Of a stretch of DNA of 64,000 bases, positions 7,732 through 16,808 are shown one piece after another. This stretch comes from Magnetovibrio sp. (GTDB taxonomy: Bacteria > Pseudomonadota > Alphaproteobacteria > Rhodospirillales > Casp-alpha2): the NCBI GenBank assembly GCA_002690705.1, contig NZFO01000009.1, positions 116,240-180,239 on the forward strand, given 5' to 3'. The stretch's first letter is position 1. Each line of letters opens with the position of its first letter. The notes under the pieces were generated by a model. The model was not told where the DNA came from, searched no databases, and saw only the letters and a program-made list of their open reading frames with translations. The translations under genes and the position numbers were made by a program.

Positions 7732-8676
7732 TTAATACCGACTATCGGCGCGGGAGCGGCAGGCGCTAATATACGCTTCCAGCTTTTTTGCTGCTGCTTC
7801 TGATTCGCTTGCTTGTGTGCATACGGCTGTATGCAAACGAGACAGAAAACTAACGGAAGTCGGCACAGTTTCCTCAAACGCATTGGACTCAAACAGATCA
7901 TTAGCGGGAATAATGAAGCCGTGCCTCTCCGCAATCATGGCATAGCGGGGCTTTCGGAAGTTGAGCAGGTCAGGGAAAAGTGGGCGGGCAAAATCAAGCG
8001 GATCTACCCCTGCACCGTTATCCGGCTTATTTTCTAAATAACGTGATAGAAACGCTGGATTGTAAAATAGTGGTTTTGGGTGTGAGTGAGCTCGCGCCTT
8101 TAATTGCTTCTCGTACTCAATATCAGCCTGGATATAGAGGATGAGTGTTTTTGGAATCAGTTTAGAAATTACAGGGTCCGACGGGTGATCTAGGTCGATA
8201 ATCTCGCACAAGCTACCAGAGGCATCATTTACGAAGTTACGGCAGCCATATATTTGCCAAGCTTTGTCTATAAATCTTTCTGTGTCTTGCATTGAGCGAG
8301 TTTCAGCGCGTCGATAGTCATTTTGTCGATTTAGAAAGGTTTGCTTTGTTAACCCTCCATTCTGCGGGTCACCGTACATACCGAGGTAGGTTGACACAGG
8401 AGTTAAGTTATCAACGGTGATGTTGTGGTTAATGTATATAGAATCTGAGCGTAGCAGATCTGCAACGAAGGGATCGTTCATTTGCATGATTTTGAATTTT
8501 ATATTATCCAGTATATGCTCAGCTAGGTAACGCGTCCCGATCCGGTAATCAGCAGAGTAATGATACCAGTTGCCCGACTGCCTCAACGATTTTGACAATA
8601 CTGTTTTTCCAACCCCCGACATACCGAGCAGAGAAATCGCGTGGTGAAATTTTTTGAATTCATCTAAGCTGATCAT
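7732..8676 (-). CDS. P-loop ATPase of unknown function
   Basis: 314 residues with a clean Walker A motif GMSGVGKT at 18-25 near the N-terminus and no membrane segment or signal peptide. Later segments (RAETRSMQDTERFIDKAW; NDASGSLCEIID; LILYIQAD) look like a kinase-like nucleotide fold, and NDASGS may hold a Walker B-type or substrate site. I recall similar conserved ATPases in Alphaproteobacteria, but no function. It is the first gene of a likely two-gene unit with metA (7-bp gap). Upstream lie an inverted repeat and an AT-rich hairpin. A role linked to methionine or SAM metabolism is a guess from context only. Confidence 0.8.
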   Translation of the reverse strand: MISLDEFKKFHHAISLLGMSGVGKTVLSKSLRQSGNWYHYSADYRIGTRYLAEHILDNIKFKIMQMNDPFVADLLRSDSIYINHNITVDNLTPVSTYLGMYGDPQNGGLTKQTFLNRQNDYRRAETRSMQDTERFIDKAWQIYGCRNFVNDASGSLCEIIDLDHPSDPVISKLIPKTLILYIQADIEYEKQLKARAHSHPKPLFYNPAFLSRYLENKPDNGAGVDPLDFARPLFPDLLNFRKPRYAMIAERHGFIIPANDLFESNAFEETVPTSVSFLSRLHTAVCTQASESEAAAKKLEAYISACRSRADSRY

Positions 8677-8690
8677 AGTGCCAGTGAAAT

Positions 8691-8712
8691 CTTGACGGCA
8701 GAGACTGTCAAG
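8691..8712 (-). promoter_or_regulatory. Inverted repeat CTTGAC-N10-GTCAAG before the ATPase-metA unit
   Basis: Six-base perfect arms with a ten-base spacer, 15 to 36 bp upstream of the ATPase start. It may be an operator overlapping the promoter, or a leader hairpin. Function not known. Confidence 0.35.
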
Positions 8713-8724
8713 GGTTGCTGGCGG

Positions 8725-8757
8725 CTAAAAATTTTTTTTTTAGTTCAAAATTTTTAG
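8725..8757. terminator. AT-rich hairpin, possible terminator after der
   Basis: Perfect 11-bp arms CTAAAAATTTT and AAAATTTTTAG. The loop on the minus strand is mainly A. A GC-containing stem lies just upstream in the direction of der transcription (8762-8778). There is no clear run of U after the stem, so a terminator role is only possible. Confidence 0.3.
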
Positions 8758-9098
8758 GAGTGGGTCTGCATCCGACCCTAACCTAAGATTTGGCCATTAA
8801 ACACGGTAGTTTAACAGTTGAGATATTCATGAATTATTAGAATTGAATGTTTTAATTTAAACGTCGCGCATCATTAAAAGGCCAATCGTGCAATCGATTT
8901 AGATCGCTGGAGCATTGGACTTGGACCTCAGAGAGAGAGCAGTATTGAAAAGCTCTCGATTCCAGTGAGGGTTGCTAAGATATTTTTTACGGAGTGTGAA
9001 GAGAGCATCCGTATTACTGTAATGGCGAGAGCCGATTGTGATTTCCAGATAGGTGCGGAGTAATAAATGTGTATCACCCTTCGATTTCAAACTGATTT

Positions 9099-10445
9099 TT
9101 ATGCGTAAGGGTTGTCCTGTTGGCGTAAAAGCAGTCGCAGCGGTGTTCCCCAAAGATCAAAGTGCTCGCGTAAACAGTTGGCTAGGTAACGTAGATAAGT
9201 ATCTGACAGCATTTTAGCGCGTGTGGAGAAAATAATAAAAGTTGGTGGTCGAGATTTTGATTGTGTGATATACCGAAGTTTCAACCTTCGCCCGGCAATG
9301 ACAGGTGGGGGGTGCGCCTCAGTAACGTCTAGCAACCATCGATTCAATTTGGCTGTCGAGATCCGCCTGTTCCATTGGTTGTGGAGATCGAAAACTGCTG
9401 GCATCAAACGACCCAACCCCTCTCCTGTTTTGGCTGAACATGTAATAACCGGTACCCCCCGAACCTGCGGTAATGAAGTTTTCAAGCGGTCATGTAAACT
9501 CCGTAATGAAGCTTTTCGATCTTTTGCAATATCCCATTTGTTTACAACGATAATCAGAGCACGCCCTTCCTCAATTACTTGGCGAGCAAGAGTAAGGTCT
9601 TGTCTCTCTAATAAGGCGGTCGAGTCTAAAATAAGGGCAACCACTTCTGCAAACTGCACCGCACGCCGTGAATCTTGGATGGACAGGATTTCGAGTTTTT
9701 TCTCAACCTTTCCACGTCGGCGTATTCCGGCAGTGTCAACGAGGCGTACATCTCTTCCCTCCCATATCCATGGGACGGTAATGGCGTCACGCGTGATTCC
9801 AGCTTCACTCCCTGTCAGCATCCGGTCTTCACCAAGAAGTTGATTGACGAGACTCGATTTTCCCACATTTGGGCGCCCAATAATAGCAAACATAAGGGGT
9901 GGAGGTGTATTTCTCTGACTGAGGTTATTTGTATCGACTGCGCTTTTATTCGGGAGATCCAGAGATAACAGCGCCTCATAGAGGTCGGCCATGCCGAGAC
10001 CATGTGCTGCAGAGACAGCTACAGGTTCCTTTAAACCTAAGCTAAAAGCTTCAATGCGCCCAGCTTCTGATGATTTACCTTCGCATTTGTTGGCGATTAA
10101 AACGACAGGGGTATCGCGTTTACGAAGCCATTGAGCGAAGTGTGTATCTATGGGTGTGACGCCTGTTCGAGCGTCAAACATAAATATTATGATATCAGAC
10201 TCAATTACCGCACGTTCGGTTTGTTCGCGCATTCTTCCTGCCAAATGTTCAGCTGGCGCCTCGTCTAGTCCCGCAGTATCTATCAATCGAAATTTAAAAT
10301 CTCCGATCCGACCCTCACCCTCTCGGCGATCGCGTGTCACTCCGGGAATATCATCAACGATAGCATGCTGCTTTCCTGTTAGGCGATTAAAAAGAGTCGA
10401 TTTTCCTACGTTTGGTCGACCGATGATAGCTATTGTCAATGACAT
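9099..10445 (-). CDS. der: Ribosome-associated GTPase Der (EngA)
   Basis: 448 residues with the two tandem G domains unique to Der, needed for 50S subunit maturation. The first domain has GRPNVGKSTLFN, DIPGVTRDR, DTAGLDE and NKCE. The second has GRPNVGKSSLVNQ, AGITRDAI, DTAGIRRRGKVEK and NKWD. The C-terminal KH-like domain follows (RWLLDVTEAHPPP ... KLRYITQSKSRPPTF). It lies 38 bp downstream of bamB, the usual bamB-der neighbourhood in proteobacteria, and is probably in that operon. Confidence 0.97.
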   Translation of the reverse strand: MSLTIAIIGRPNVGKSTLFNRLTGKQHAIVDDIPGVTRDRREGEGRIGDFKFRLIDTAGLDEAPAEHLAGRMREQTERAVIESDIIIFMFDARTGVTPIDTHFAQWLRKRDTPVVLIANKCEGKSSEAGRIEAFSLGLKEPVAVSAAHGLGMADLYEALLSLDLPNKSAVDTNNLSQRNTPPPLMFAIIGRPNVGKSSLVNQLLGEDRMLTGSEAGITRDAITVPWIWEGRDVRLVDTAGIRRRGKVEKKLEILSIQDSRRAVQFAEVVALILDSTALLERQDLTLARQVIEEGRALIIVVNKWDIAKDRKASLRSLHDRLKTSLPQVRGVPVITCSAKTGEGLGRLMPAVFDLHNQWNRRISTAKLNRWLLDVTEAHPPPVIAGRRLKLRYITQSKSRPPTFIIFSTRAKMLSDTYLRYLANCLREHFDLWGTPLRLLLRQQDNPYA

Positions 10446-10483
10446 GCTTCTTCCATAAACCGCTTAAAATAGTGTTTGATAGA

Positions 10484-11860
10484 TTAGCGGTAGGCGATTA
10501 ACTCCGCATCATCAGCTAAAAAAAACACGCTGCCATTCGCTATAATGGGAGCGACTGTCACTCGGTCGGGCATCTCTTGTATACCTAAAAAGCTACCGGA
10601 GTAGGGTGATACAGCTAGTGCCTCCTCGTTAGAGCCCGCTACTATTAGCCGATCGCTTGCTAAAATTGGCCCCGTCCAAACAATTGGGTTTTTCTTGGAT
10701 TTCCGATCTTCAAAACGCGGCAAGCCGCGAACCCAGTGAATACGGCCATCTTTTCGATTAATTACCACAAGCTCTGACTGTGTTGTGATTACAAAAATAT
10801 AATCTCCGGCCACCCACGGGCTTTCAATGCCAGCAATTTCTCGACTCCAGATGCGTCGTCCAGTCCGTATGTCGAGAGCTGCCATTACACCCCCATTAGA
10901 AATTGCTACCACTAGGCCGCGGTCAATTAACGGACGTCCTCGAATGCCTGACAGATTCGACATCACATCAGTTCGCCGCATAGCAGTAAGAGAGTCTTGC
11001 CACAAGACGCGACCGTTTTCGACTTTTATTGCCAGAAGTTCGCCTGATGTATATGGCACTACCACTACACCTTTATCTACTGCCGGGCTTGCTCCACCGA
11101 GTATACTCGCTATTTGGGGTAGCCCTCTGTGTTGCCATAGAGTTTTTCCGGTTTTCGCATCCAATGCGAAAAGCTGATTATTCATTGTAACTACAAATAA
11201 GCGTCCACCTCGCGCCGTCGGTGCCGAACGGATCGGCGCATTTAAGTTTTTGCGCCATACAACCTCACCACTTGTAGCGTTTAAAGCTATCGCTTCTGCA
11301 AACCCAGTGGTGACAAATAACAGTCCGTCTTCGAAAGCCAGCCCACCCCCGATATGACCTTCATCATCGTCTCCCGGTTGAAGTTTGGCTCGCCATATTT
11401 GGGCGCCATTTTGAGCGTTGAAAGCACTTACTTTGCTATTCGCGTCCACCGCGTAAACAACGCCGTTACTAACGACAGGTGCGCTATTCAATCTTTCATC
11501 ATCACCCGCTCCATCACCAATATCTACTGACCATATTTTTTTTAGTTTGTCGTTTACTTTGATGTGATGCATTGCATGATTTGCGTAGCCACCCGCTTGA
11601 GGCCAATTGGAGTTTGATGTAGGTGCTGGCAGCACTATTGAATGAGCCGATAAAGTTTTATCAGCTGATAAAGAACGATTATCGGTTAAAACCGCATACC
11701 GTTCGCCAGGTAAGGGCTCTGGTGGAGCTGCACCGCGCCACCGATCAACGTTTTCCTGAAATGATGTGCAACCACTGAGCAGCGTAGATAGCACAAATAA
11801 AGTGTACATTGAACCTAAACGCAGCGAGTGTGAGCTCTGGAAAATTGACGTTAAACTCAT
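10484..11860 (-). CDS. bamB: Outer membrane assembly lipoprotein BamB
   Basis: 458 residues. A lipoprotein signal with lipobox LLSG-C (Cys about residue 31) is followed by a PQQ-type beta-propeller: repeated blades such as VVYAVDANSKVSAFNAQNGAQIW, LFALDAKTGKTLWQ and VMAALDIRTGRRIW. In the BAM complex this lipoprotein sits on BamA at the periplasmic side and helps insert beta-barrel proteins. The start at 11860 gives a charged n-region (SHSLRLG); a second ATG at residue 18 would leave only a very short signal. It lies between the YfgM-like gene (23 bp) and der, the usual order. Confidence 0.93.
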   Translation of the reverse strand: MSLTSIFQSSHSLRLGSMYTLFVLSTLLSGCTSFQENVDRWRGAAPPEPLPGERYAVLTDNRSLSADKTLSAHSIVLPAPTSNSNWPQAGGYANHAMHHIKVNDKLKKIWSVDIGDGAGDDERLNSAPVVSNGVVYAVDANSKVSAFNAQNGAQIWRAKLQPGDDDEGHIGGGLAFEDGLLFVTTGFAEAIALNATSGEVVWRKNLNAPIRSAPTARGGRLFVVTMNNQLFALDAKTGKTLWQHRGLPQIASILGGASPAVDKGVVVVPYTSGELLAIKVENGRVLWQDSLTAMRRTDVMSNLSGIRGRPLIDRGLVVAISNGGVMAALDIRTGRRIWSREIAGIESPWVAGDYIFVITTQSELVVINRKDGRIHWVRGLPRFEDRKSKKNPIVWTGPILASDRLIVAGSNEEALAVSPYSGSFLGIQEMPDRVTVAPIIANGSVFFLADDAELIAYR

Positions 11861-11883
11861 CCAAAAATATCCATGTTAACCAG

Positions 11884-12552
11884 TTAGTTATTTTCGGTTA
11901 TAATAAGCATCTCATTTGCACGCGCCTTTACGCCGGGTGGGGCATTACTAGCCTTGGCTAGGTCTTTAAAGATACTTATTGCCGTTTTTATTTTGTTTGA
12001 CCTAAGTGCAACTAAAGCTTGAACCTCTTGAGCATTATGCCGCCACGGCCCAAAGGATTGGGCAAGTTCATTGGCGCGTTCAATCAGTTTGGTTTTACTC
12101 TTTTGCGCATCAATTTCCAAAAGAGCTCCGAGCACAATGGCAAGTTCTCGATAAATCTTCTCTAACGCGGTATCGGTGGAGAGTTCAGTATAAATTTTTA
12201 TGGCGGCGTCAGAATTATTATTTTCCACGTTTAGGGCTGCAGCTCGAAAACGAGCAAGCATTCCAAATCCTATGTCACCCCGACTAGCCAAGCTTTTCAG
12301 CGCATTAATAGCGTCATTTTGCTTGTCCTCGTCAATTAATTTAATTGCATCGGCAAACTGATCACCTTGAGCTTGTCTTTGCCCAAGATCATATTTTTGC
12401 CAGCCCATTGTCCCCGCAACACCGATAACGATTGCTAAGGCACCAGCAATTAAATATTTGCCATAGGAAGTCCAGAGCCTAACAAGGCGCTCTTGTTTGA
12501 GGTCTTCGTCAATTTCGCGAAACAGGAGGTCTTGTTCGTCGGCCACATCCAT
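11884..12552 (-). CDS. YfgM-like membrane-anchored TPR protein
   Basis: 222 residues with a charged cytoplasmic N-terminus (DLLFREIDEDLKQERL), one membrane span at about 31-50 (YLIAGALAIVIGVAGTMGW), and a periplasmic TPR-like region (ADAIKLI..., AALNVENNNSDAAIKIYTEL). This is the TPR_21/YfgM family, which sits at the SecYEG translocon with PpiD in E. coli and is typically encoded just upstream of bamB, as here. Confidence 0.85.
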   Translation of the reverse strand: MDVADEQDLLFREIDEDLKQERLVRLWTSYGKYLIAGALAIVIGVAGTMGWQKYDLGQRQAQGDQFADAIKLIDEDKQNDAINALKSLASRGDIGFGMLARFRAAALNVENNNSDAAIKIYTELSTDTALEKIYRELAIVLGALLEIDAQKSKTKLIERANELAQSFGPWRHNAQEVQALVALRSNKIKTAISIFKDLAKASNAPPGVKARANEMLIITENN

Positions 12553-12637
12553 TCCTCTAAACCACTAATACAAAACTTTATCGCAACATACTTGCAGGTC
12601 GCTCTGGACTCAAGTAGTCCTTCACGGCCTCCCATCT

Positions 12638-13198
12638 CTAAGATTGTTGGCCACGCCATTTTATCGAACACCCCATACTTGCTATCTGTCCGCTTGGCCC
12701 CTCGCCAGTTTTGGCAACTTGCATCATTGCTTCAACCAGTTCGCGACGCGCACTAGGGGGGGCTGGGTCGAGGCCATAGCCGTCAATCCTGCCGCGATAT
12801 TGAAGCCCTAGGTTAGTGTTAAAGCCAAAGAAATCTGGTGTGCAGACCGCGCCGTACGCTCGTGCTACATTTTGACTCTCATCGATTAAATAAGGGAACG
12901 TGAACGTATATTTTTTCGCTATCATTCGCATGTTTTCAAATGAATCCTCGGCATTATAACTAATATCATTGGACATGATTGCAGCTACGCCAATACCGTT
13001 TGCCTGCAATACTTTTGCATCCGTAACCAATCGTTCAAGGATCGCCTTTACGTATGGGCAGTGGTTGCAAATAAACATTATAACGAAACCATACGGAGCT
13101 CGAATATCGGATATAGAATAGTGCTTGCCATCAACACTGGGGAGATTAAAGGCTGGCGCCACCCGGCCAAATTCACAGATCGGAGTTGAATAAAGCAT
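12638..13198 (-). CDS. Thioredoxin-fold (redoxin) protein with CNHC motif
   Basis: 186 residues of the AhpC/TSA-redoxin type. The thioredoxin-like active site is C44-N-H-C47 (FICNHCPYVKAI), at the expected position after the first beta strand, and the cis-Pro region is VCTPDFFGFN. The pattern CNHCPYV is typical of a family of cytoplasmic thioredoxin-like proteins widespread in marine bacteria. No signal peptide. It is 85 bp upstream of the YfgM-like gene on the same strand; whether they share a transcript is unclear. The specific partner is unknown. Confidence 0.85.
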   Translation of the reverse strand: MLYSTPICEFGRVAPAFNLPSVDGKHYSISDIRAPYGFVIMFICNHCPYVKAILERLVTDAKVLQANGIGVAAIMSNDISYNAEDSFENMRMIAKKYTFTFPYLIDESQNVARAYGAVCTPDFFGFNTNLGLQYRGRIDGYGLDPAPPSARRELVEAMMQVAKTGEGPSGQIASMGCSIKWRGQQS

Positions 13199-13346
13199 TA
13201 AAACGACCCTTACCTAAATAATTAATGTATTTAACTTACACTTGACCCGCCTTTGCTTATTAAGCTCAGAATGGCGGTAATTAACTGCGTGTTAAATGAA
13301 TTACGACTAAGCTTGATTGTCTTACAACTTAAATGGTCCAGATAGA

Positions 13347-13745
13347 ATGAATATAAAGCGAACGAGCAATTTGGCGAGACGATTCTTTAAATGTGCAGGT
13401 TTTGCATCACTCATAGGTTTATCTGGGTGCAATGCCCCAACAGTGGCCCCCGGCATTCCAGGTGCAGCGCAAATTGATATGTTAACTTTGATAAGTTCTG
13501 ACAAAACAATGTTTGACCATCTTATGTCTTGGTCCAGCGGAAAGGATTGCTCCTCAATTTATGCAGAAAAAGGTAATCATTACTGCAAGGAAGATGAAGT
13601 CGTGATAACCCCCAATGTTCATTGTTACAAGACTTTAGGCCGCACTACTTGTTATGATCAGCCAGATCCTTTTTCTAATGGACATATAGCAGTTGGTAAC
13701 AATGACCACAATCTGAAAGATACGAAAATAGGGAGACAACGTTAA
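13347..13745 (+). CDS. Small Cys-rich lipoprotein, conserved in Alphaproteobacteria
   Basis: 132 residues from ATG at 13347. A charged n-region (KRTSNLARRFFK) and hydrophobic stretch end in lipobox LSGC. The mature part has conserved Cys patterns GKDCSSIYAEKGNHYC and HCYKTLGRTTCYDQPDP. I recognise this as a recurring alphaproteobacterial lipoprotein without assigned function; four to five Cys suggest disulfides in the periplasm. A TTG ten codons earlier is in frame but has no better ribosome site. The TPR/glycosyltransferase gene follows after 123 bp. Confidence 0.75.
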   Translation: MNIKRTSNLARRFFKCAGFASLIGLSGCNAPTVAPGIPGAAQIDMLTLISSDKTMFDHLMSWSSGKDCSSIYAEKGNHYCKEDEVVITPNVHCYKTLGRTTCYDQPDPFSNGHIAVGNNDHNLKDTKIGRQR

Positions 13746-13868
13746 TGCGTCCAAACCGACGCAAGACGTATAAATACTAATTCGGTCTCCATTGGTGAAT
13801 TGCGAAGAGGGTAAAAGTATTCAACACACTGATAATGAATATGCTCCAAATCAACCGATCCGTTCACC

Positions 13869-15551
13869 ATGAAAAGGGTAACTGAGCGTTTATCTCAAGC
13901 AGTTACTCTGCACCAGAGAAATCAGCTTGATGCGGCGGAAAAGATTTATCTTGAGATTTTAGAAGACTACCCGCGCCACGCTGATACTCATCATTTAATT
14001 GGACTAATTTGTCATGAAAAGGGCGATAATCAGGCGGCACTCGCCAAAATTGAGAGAGCTATTGGGTTAAATTCGACGGTTTCACTGTATCACGTGAACC
14101 TGGCCAGGGTACTATCTGGGCTCGGGAGAGACAGCGATGCCGTATTTTCTGGACGCCGTGCCTTTGATCTTGATCCTATGAATGCTGATAATTTAAGTGA
14201 TTTAGCCGGTGCATTAATCCGCACAGATCAGCCGGAGCAAGCTTTGGAATATGCAATCCGTGCTCTTACGATTCAGCCAGACTTAGAACCTGCCAAGCAA
14301 AATCTTGCGTCAGCACATTTTGAAATTGGAGTGCGTGCTCAAGGAGCCGAGAATATTATTCTTGCTGAATATCATTACAGGGCCGCCTGTAAAACGGATC
14401 CTAATCTGGTTGAAGCATTGGTTAATCTGGGAAACGTTCTAAGACTCCAACTTCGCCTCGAAGCTTCCCTAGCTTGCTATCAAGCGGCATTAAAAATAAA
14501 TCCGAGTTTACCTGAAGCGTATGGTAACCTTGGCGTTGTGACACAAGAAATGGGTGATGCTGGAATGGCTTTAACCTATTACAATAAAGCTCTAAGTATT
14601 GATCCAAACAATCCAGAGATCAGACGCAACCGGTCTCAAGCCCTACTAAAGAGTGGTAATTTTGAGGAAGGTTGGCGGGAATTTGAGTGGCGTTGGCACA
14701 CGCGTCATTTTAAACGCTTTATCAGGCATTGGTCTAAGCCACGGTGGGGAGGGCACTTATTGAAGGGGCAAACACTATTGATCCATGCAGAGCAGGGTTT
14801 TGGAGACACCTTGCAGTTTGCGCGTTACCTCCCGTTAGTTGCAGCCCGTGGCGCTAGAGTCATAGTCGAATGCCCTGAGCCCCTTCAAAGGCTAGTTGCC
14901 AGTATCGATGGTGTTACAAAAACCTGTGGTTTCTCCGAACTGCCCCCTCAACATGATTACCAATTGCCGATGATGAGTCTGCCAGGAGTTTTTGGTACGA
15001 CTTTTGAAAATATAGTAAATGAGGTTCCTTATTTGCGTGCCATTAAACCCGAAGTCGAAAAATGGCACTGTGAAATCAATAGAGGTAGTGCTGGATTTAA
15101 GATTGGCATCGCATGGAAAGGCAGTGCAAACCATCAGCGGAATTCTTGGCGTTCTCCCGGGCTGTCCTCGTTTGGAAAGTTATTTAAAATACCGGGTATT
15201 CGATGGTTTTCATTACAGAAAGACGATGAAGATACAGACCTTTTGGAATTTCAACCAAATTTAGACCTAATCGCGTTGGGGTCGAGTGTGAGGGATTTTG
15301 CGGACACGGCAGCGGTGATTGAAAATCTTGATTTAGTAATCTCACCAGATACGGCTCTTGCGCATCTTGCAGGTGCGCTGGGCCACCCCATCTGGCTAAT
15401 ACTGCCATACGCAAGCGAGTGGCGTTGGTTTGAGGATCGCAAAAAAAGCCCGTGGTACCCTTCTATGCAACTATTTCATCAGCCAACACGAGATGACTGG
15501 GTTGGTGCTGTCGACCTCATGGCACAGGAACTCGAGCAATTAATTCTCTGA
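13869..15551 (+). CDS. TPR protein with C-terminal glycosyltransferase-like domain
   Basis: 560 residues, no signal peptide. The first 270 or so are tetratricopeptide repeats (for example AEKIYLEILEDYPRHADTHHL, LACYQAALKINPSLPEAYGNL, LTYYNKALSIDPNNPEIRRN). The rest looks like a GT-B/heptosyltransferase-type half: GQTLLIHAEQGFGDTLQFARY, KIGIAWKGSANH, WFSLQKDDE and LVISPDTALAHLAGALGHPIW. This TPR plus GT arrangement is frequent in Alphaproteobacteria and often modifies surface or flagellar components; the target here is unknown. Its last 12 bases overlap the convergent PrpF-family gene. There is no strong Shine-Dalgarno sequence before ATG 13869. Confidence 0.87.
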   Translation: MKRVTERLSQAVTLHQRNQLDAAEKIYLEILEDYPRHADTHHLIGLICHEKGDNQAALAKIERAIGLNSTVSLYHVNLARVLSGLGRDSDAVFSGRRAFDLDPMNADNLSDLAGALIRTDQPEQALEYAIRALTIQPDLEPAKQNLASAHFEIGVRAQGAENIILAEYHYRAACKTDPNLVEALVNLGNVLRLQLRLEASLACYQAALKINPSLPEAYGNLGVVTQEMGDAGMALTYYNKALSIDPNNPEIRRNRSQALLKSGNFEEGWREFEWRWHTRHFKRFIRHWSKPRWGGHLLKGQTLLIHAEQGFGDTLQFARYLPLVAARGARVIVECPEPLQRLVASIDGVTKTCGFSELPPQHDYQLPMMSLPGVFGTTFENIVNEVPYLRAIKPEVEKWHCEINRGSAGFKIGIAWKGSANHQRNSWRSPGLSSFGKLFKIPGIRWFSLQKDDEDTDLLEFQPNLDLIALGSSVRDFADTAAVIENLDLVISPDTALAHLAGALGHPIWLILPYASEWRWFEDRKKSPWYPSMQLFHQPTRDDWVGAVDLMAQELEQLIL

Positions 15552-16685
15552 GTCATTTGGTATAAGAACGCTACCTTGCATCAAACGCCTCGCAGTTCTA
15601 TAACTGCGGGCAGAACGTACGCGCCATAAGCCGTCTTCACAATTTAAATCTGCACTAACAGGTAATATGCCAGACGGTGTTCCTATCTTTAGATCATTTT
15701 TTGTTTTTCGTGCCATTTGCTGAGGCAATGTACCTTCAATGCCCACAGCTGCCGCAAGGCAGAGTGCACTTGTTAAAGGCGATACGCGATGGACGTTATT
15801 CATTGACACCACTCTCACTGTGATATCTTGCTCGTCGGCGGATATAATTTCACCATTTATTGCAGTAAATTCCCTTGCCGGTGCAAGTAGCGCGATACGT
15901 GGATTGGATAATGAGATGTCTTCTGGGTTGTTTGCTAATCCCATGTGAACACCTCCAACACGACGGATTATGTCAAGTCGTGTCATTAAGTGTTTATTCC
16001 CATCGATACTCTCCGGCAGTTCTGTGGCAGTAAGCCCTAGTTCTTCGGCTGAGATAAATACCATTCCTGTTGCTGCATCTACCAAAGATACATTGTATAC
16101 TCCGACGTCGGTTGTGAGAACCGTAGTAATCTCATCAGCAGGTAATAATTTCCCAGTCGTGGCTCCACCAGGGTTCAAGTAATCAAGTTGAATTCGCGCC
16201 CCTGTGCCGGGGACACCTTGAATATGAAAATTACCAATTACTGCAGCCCCTCCATCTACAACTGGGACAGTAGCGTGAATGATAACATTGGTATTTGTGT
16301 TATATAATCTTACAATCTGGTTACCATTTCGTAGGCTCGGTGCAAATAAGCCTTCGTCTATCGCAAATGGCCCTACGGCAGAGGATAGATTACCACAATT
16401 GGTTGCGTAATCTACCACGGGTTTATCAACTGAAACCTGACCAAATGTGTAATCTACGTCAGCGTCATCACGAATCGATGGTCGGATAAAAACAATCTTT
16501 GACAACGATGATATCCCACCCCCCATGCCATTTAACTGACGGCGGTAGGGGTCGGGACTACCAATGACTTCGATAAATCTCTTGTCCCGTTCAGCACGGT
16601 TTTTTGGTAAATCTTGCTGGTGAAAAAAGACACCTTTGGACGTACCACCACGGTAAAAGGAGGCTTTAATTTCAATCTGATTCAT
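15540..16685 (-). CDS. PrpF-family isomerase (2-methylaconitate isomerase-like)
   Basis: 381 residues. Family marks of PrpF (diaminopimelate-epimerase fold) are present: FYRGGTSKGVFF at the start, GMGGGISSLSKIVF, ATNCGNLSSAVGPFA with the Cys near the active site, and the terminal KIGTPSGILPVSA. Members isomerise 2-methyl-cis-aconitate in the methylcitrate route or act as 4-oxalomesaconate tautomerase in aromatic degradation. Neither prpB/C/D/acnD nor gal genes are nearby, so substrate cannot be chosen. It lies 123 bp downstream of phnW on the same strand. Confidence 0.85.
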   Translation of the reverse strand: MNQIEIKASFYRGGTSKGVFFHQQDLPKNRAERDKRFIEVIGSPDPYRRQLNGMGGGISSLSKIVFIRPSIRDDADVDYTFGQVSVDKPVVDYATNCGNLSSAVGPFAIDEGLFAPSLRNGNQIVRLYNTNTNVIIHATVPVVDGGAAVIGNFHIQGVPGTGARIQLDYLNPGGATTGKLLPADEITTVLTTDVGVYNVSLVDAATGMVFISAEELGLTATELPESIDGNKHLMTRLDIIRRVGGVHMGLANNPEDISLSNPRIALLAPAREFTAINGEIISADEQDITVRVVSMNNVHRVSPLTSALCLAAAVGIEGTLPQQMARKTKNDLKIGTPSGILPVSADLNCEDGLWRVRSARSYRTARRLMQGSVLIPNDSEN

Positions 16686-16808
16686 AATTCATCGTGCATA
16701 AATATGGCATTTTTTTTGAGATAGGGGTTTTCGTTTCTAAGAGCCACAAAAGTATAACACGTCTCTTCCAACTCTACCTTTTGACACAACTAATGTTTAA
16801 TTAATTTA

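Larger units (their letters stand above)
8677..9098. other. Gene-free stretch between der and the ATPase gene
   Basis: 422 bp downstream of der and upstream of the ATPase gene, both on the minus strand. It contains a GGGTC/GACCC stem (8762-8778), an AT-rich inverted repeat and a CTTGAC/GTCAAG repeat close to the ATPase start. An 84-codon frame overlaps the der 3' end but does not resemble a protein. I see no tRNA and no SAM riboswitch here. Confidence 0.5.

Noticed and set aside
6804-7934. Longer MetA starting 70 codons upstream
   Set aside because: The extra segment overlaps the ATPase gene in another frame and has no counterpart in MetA; MPIM matches the family start.
8761-8880. SAM-II riboswitch upstream of the ATPase-metA unit
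   Set aside because: Short pieces such as GATTTGGCC occur, but on the wrong strand and without the pseudoknot arrangement.
8899-9153. An 84-codon minus-strand frame overlapping the der 3' end
   Set aside because: It begins inside der, has no ribosome site and no recognisable family; the composition follows the der shadow and intergenic DNA.
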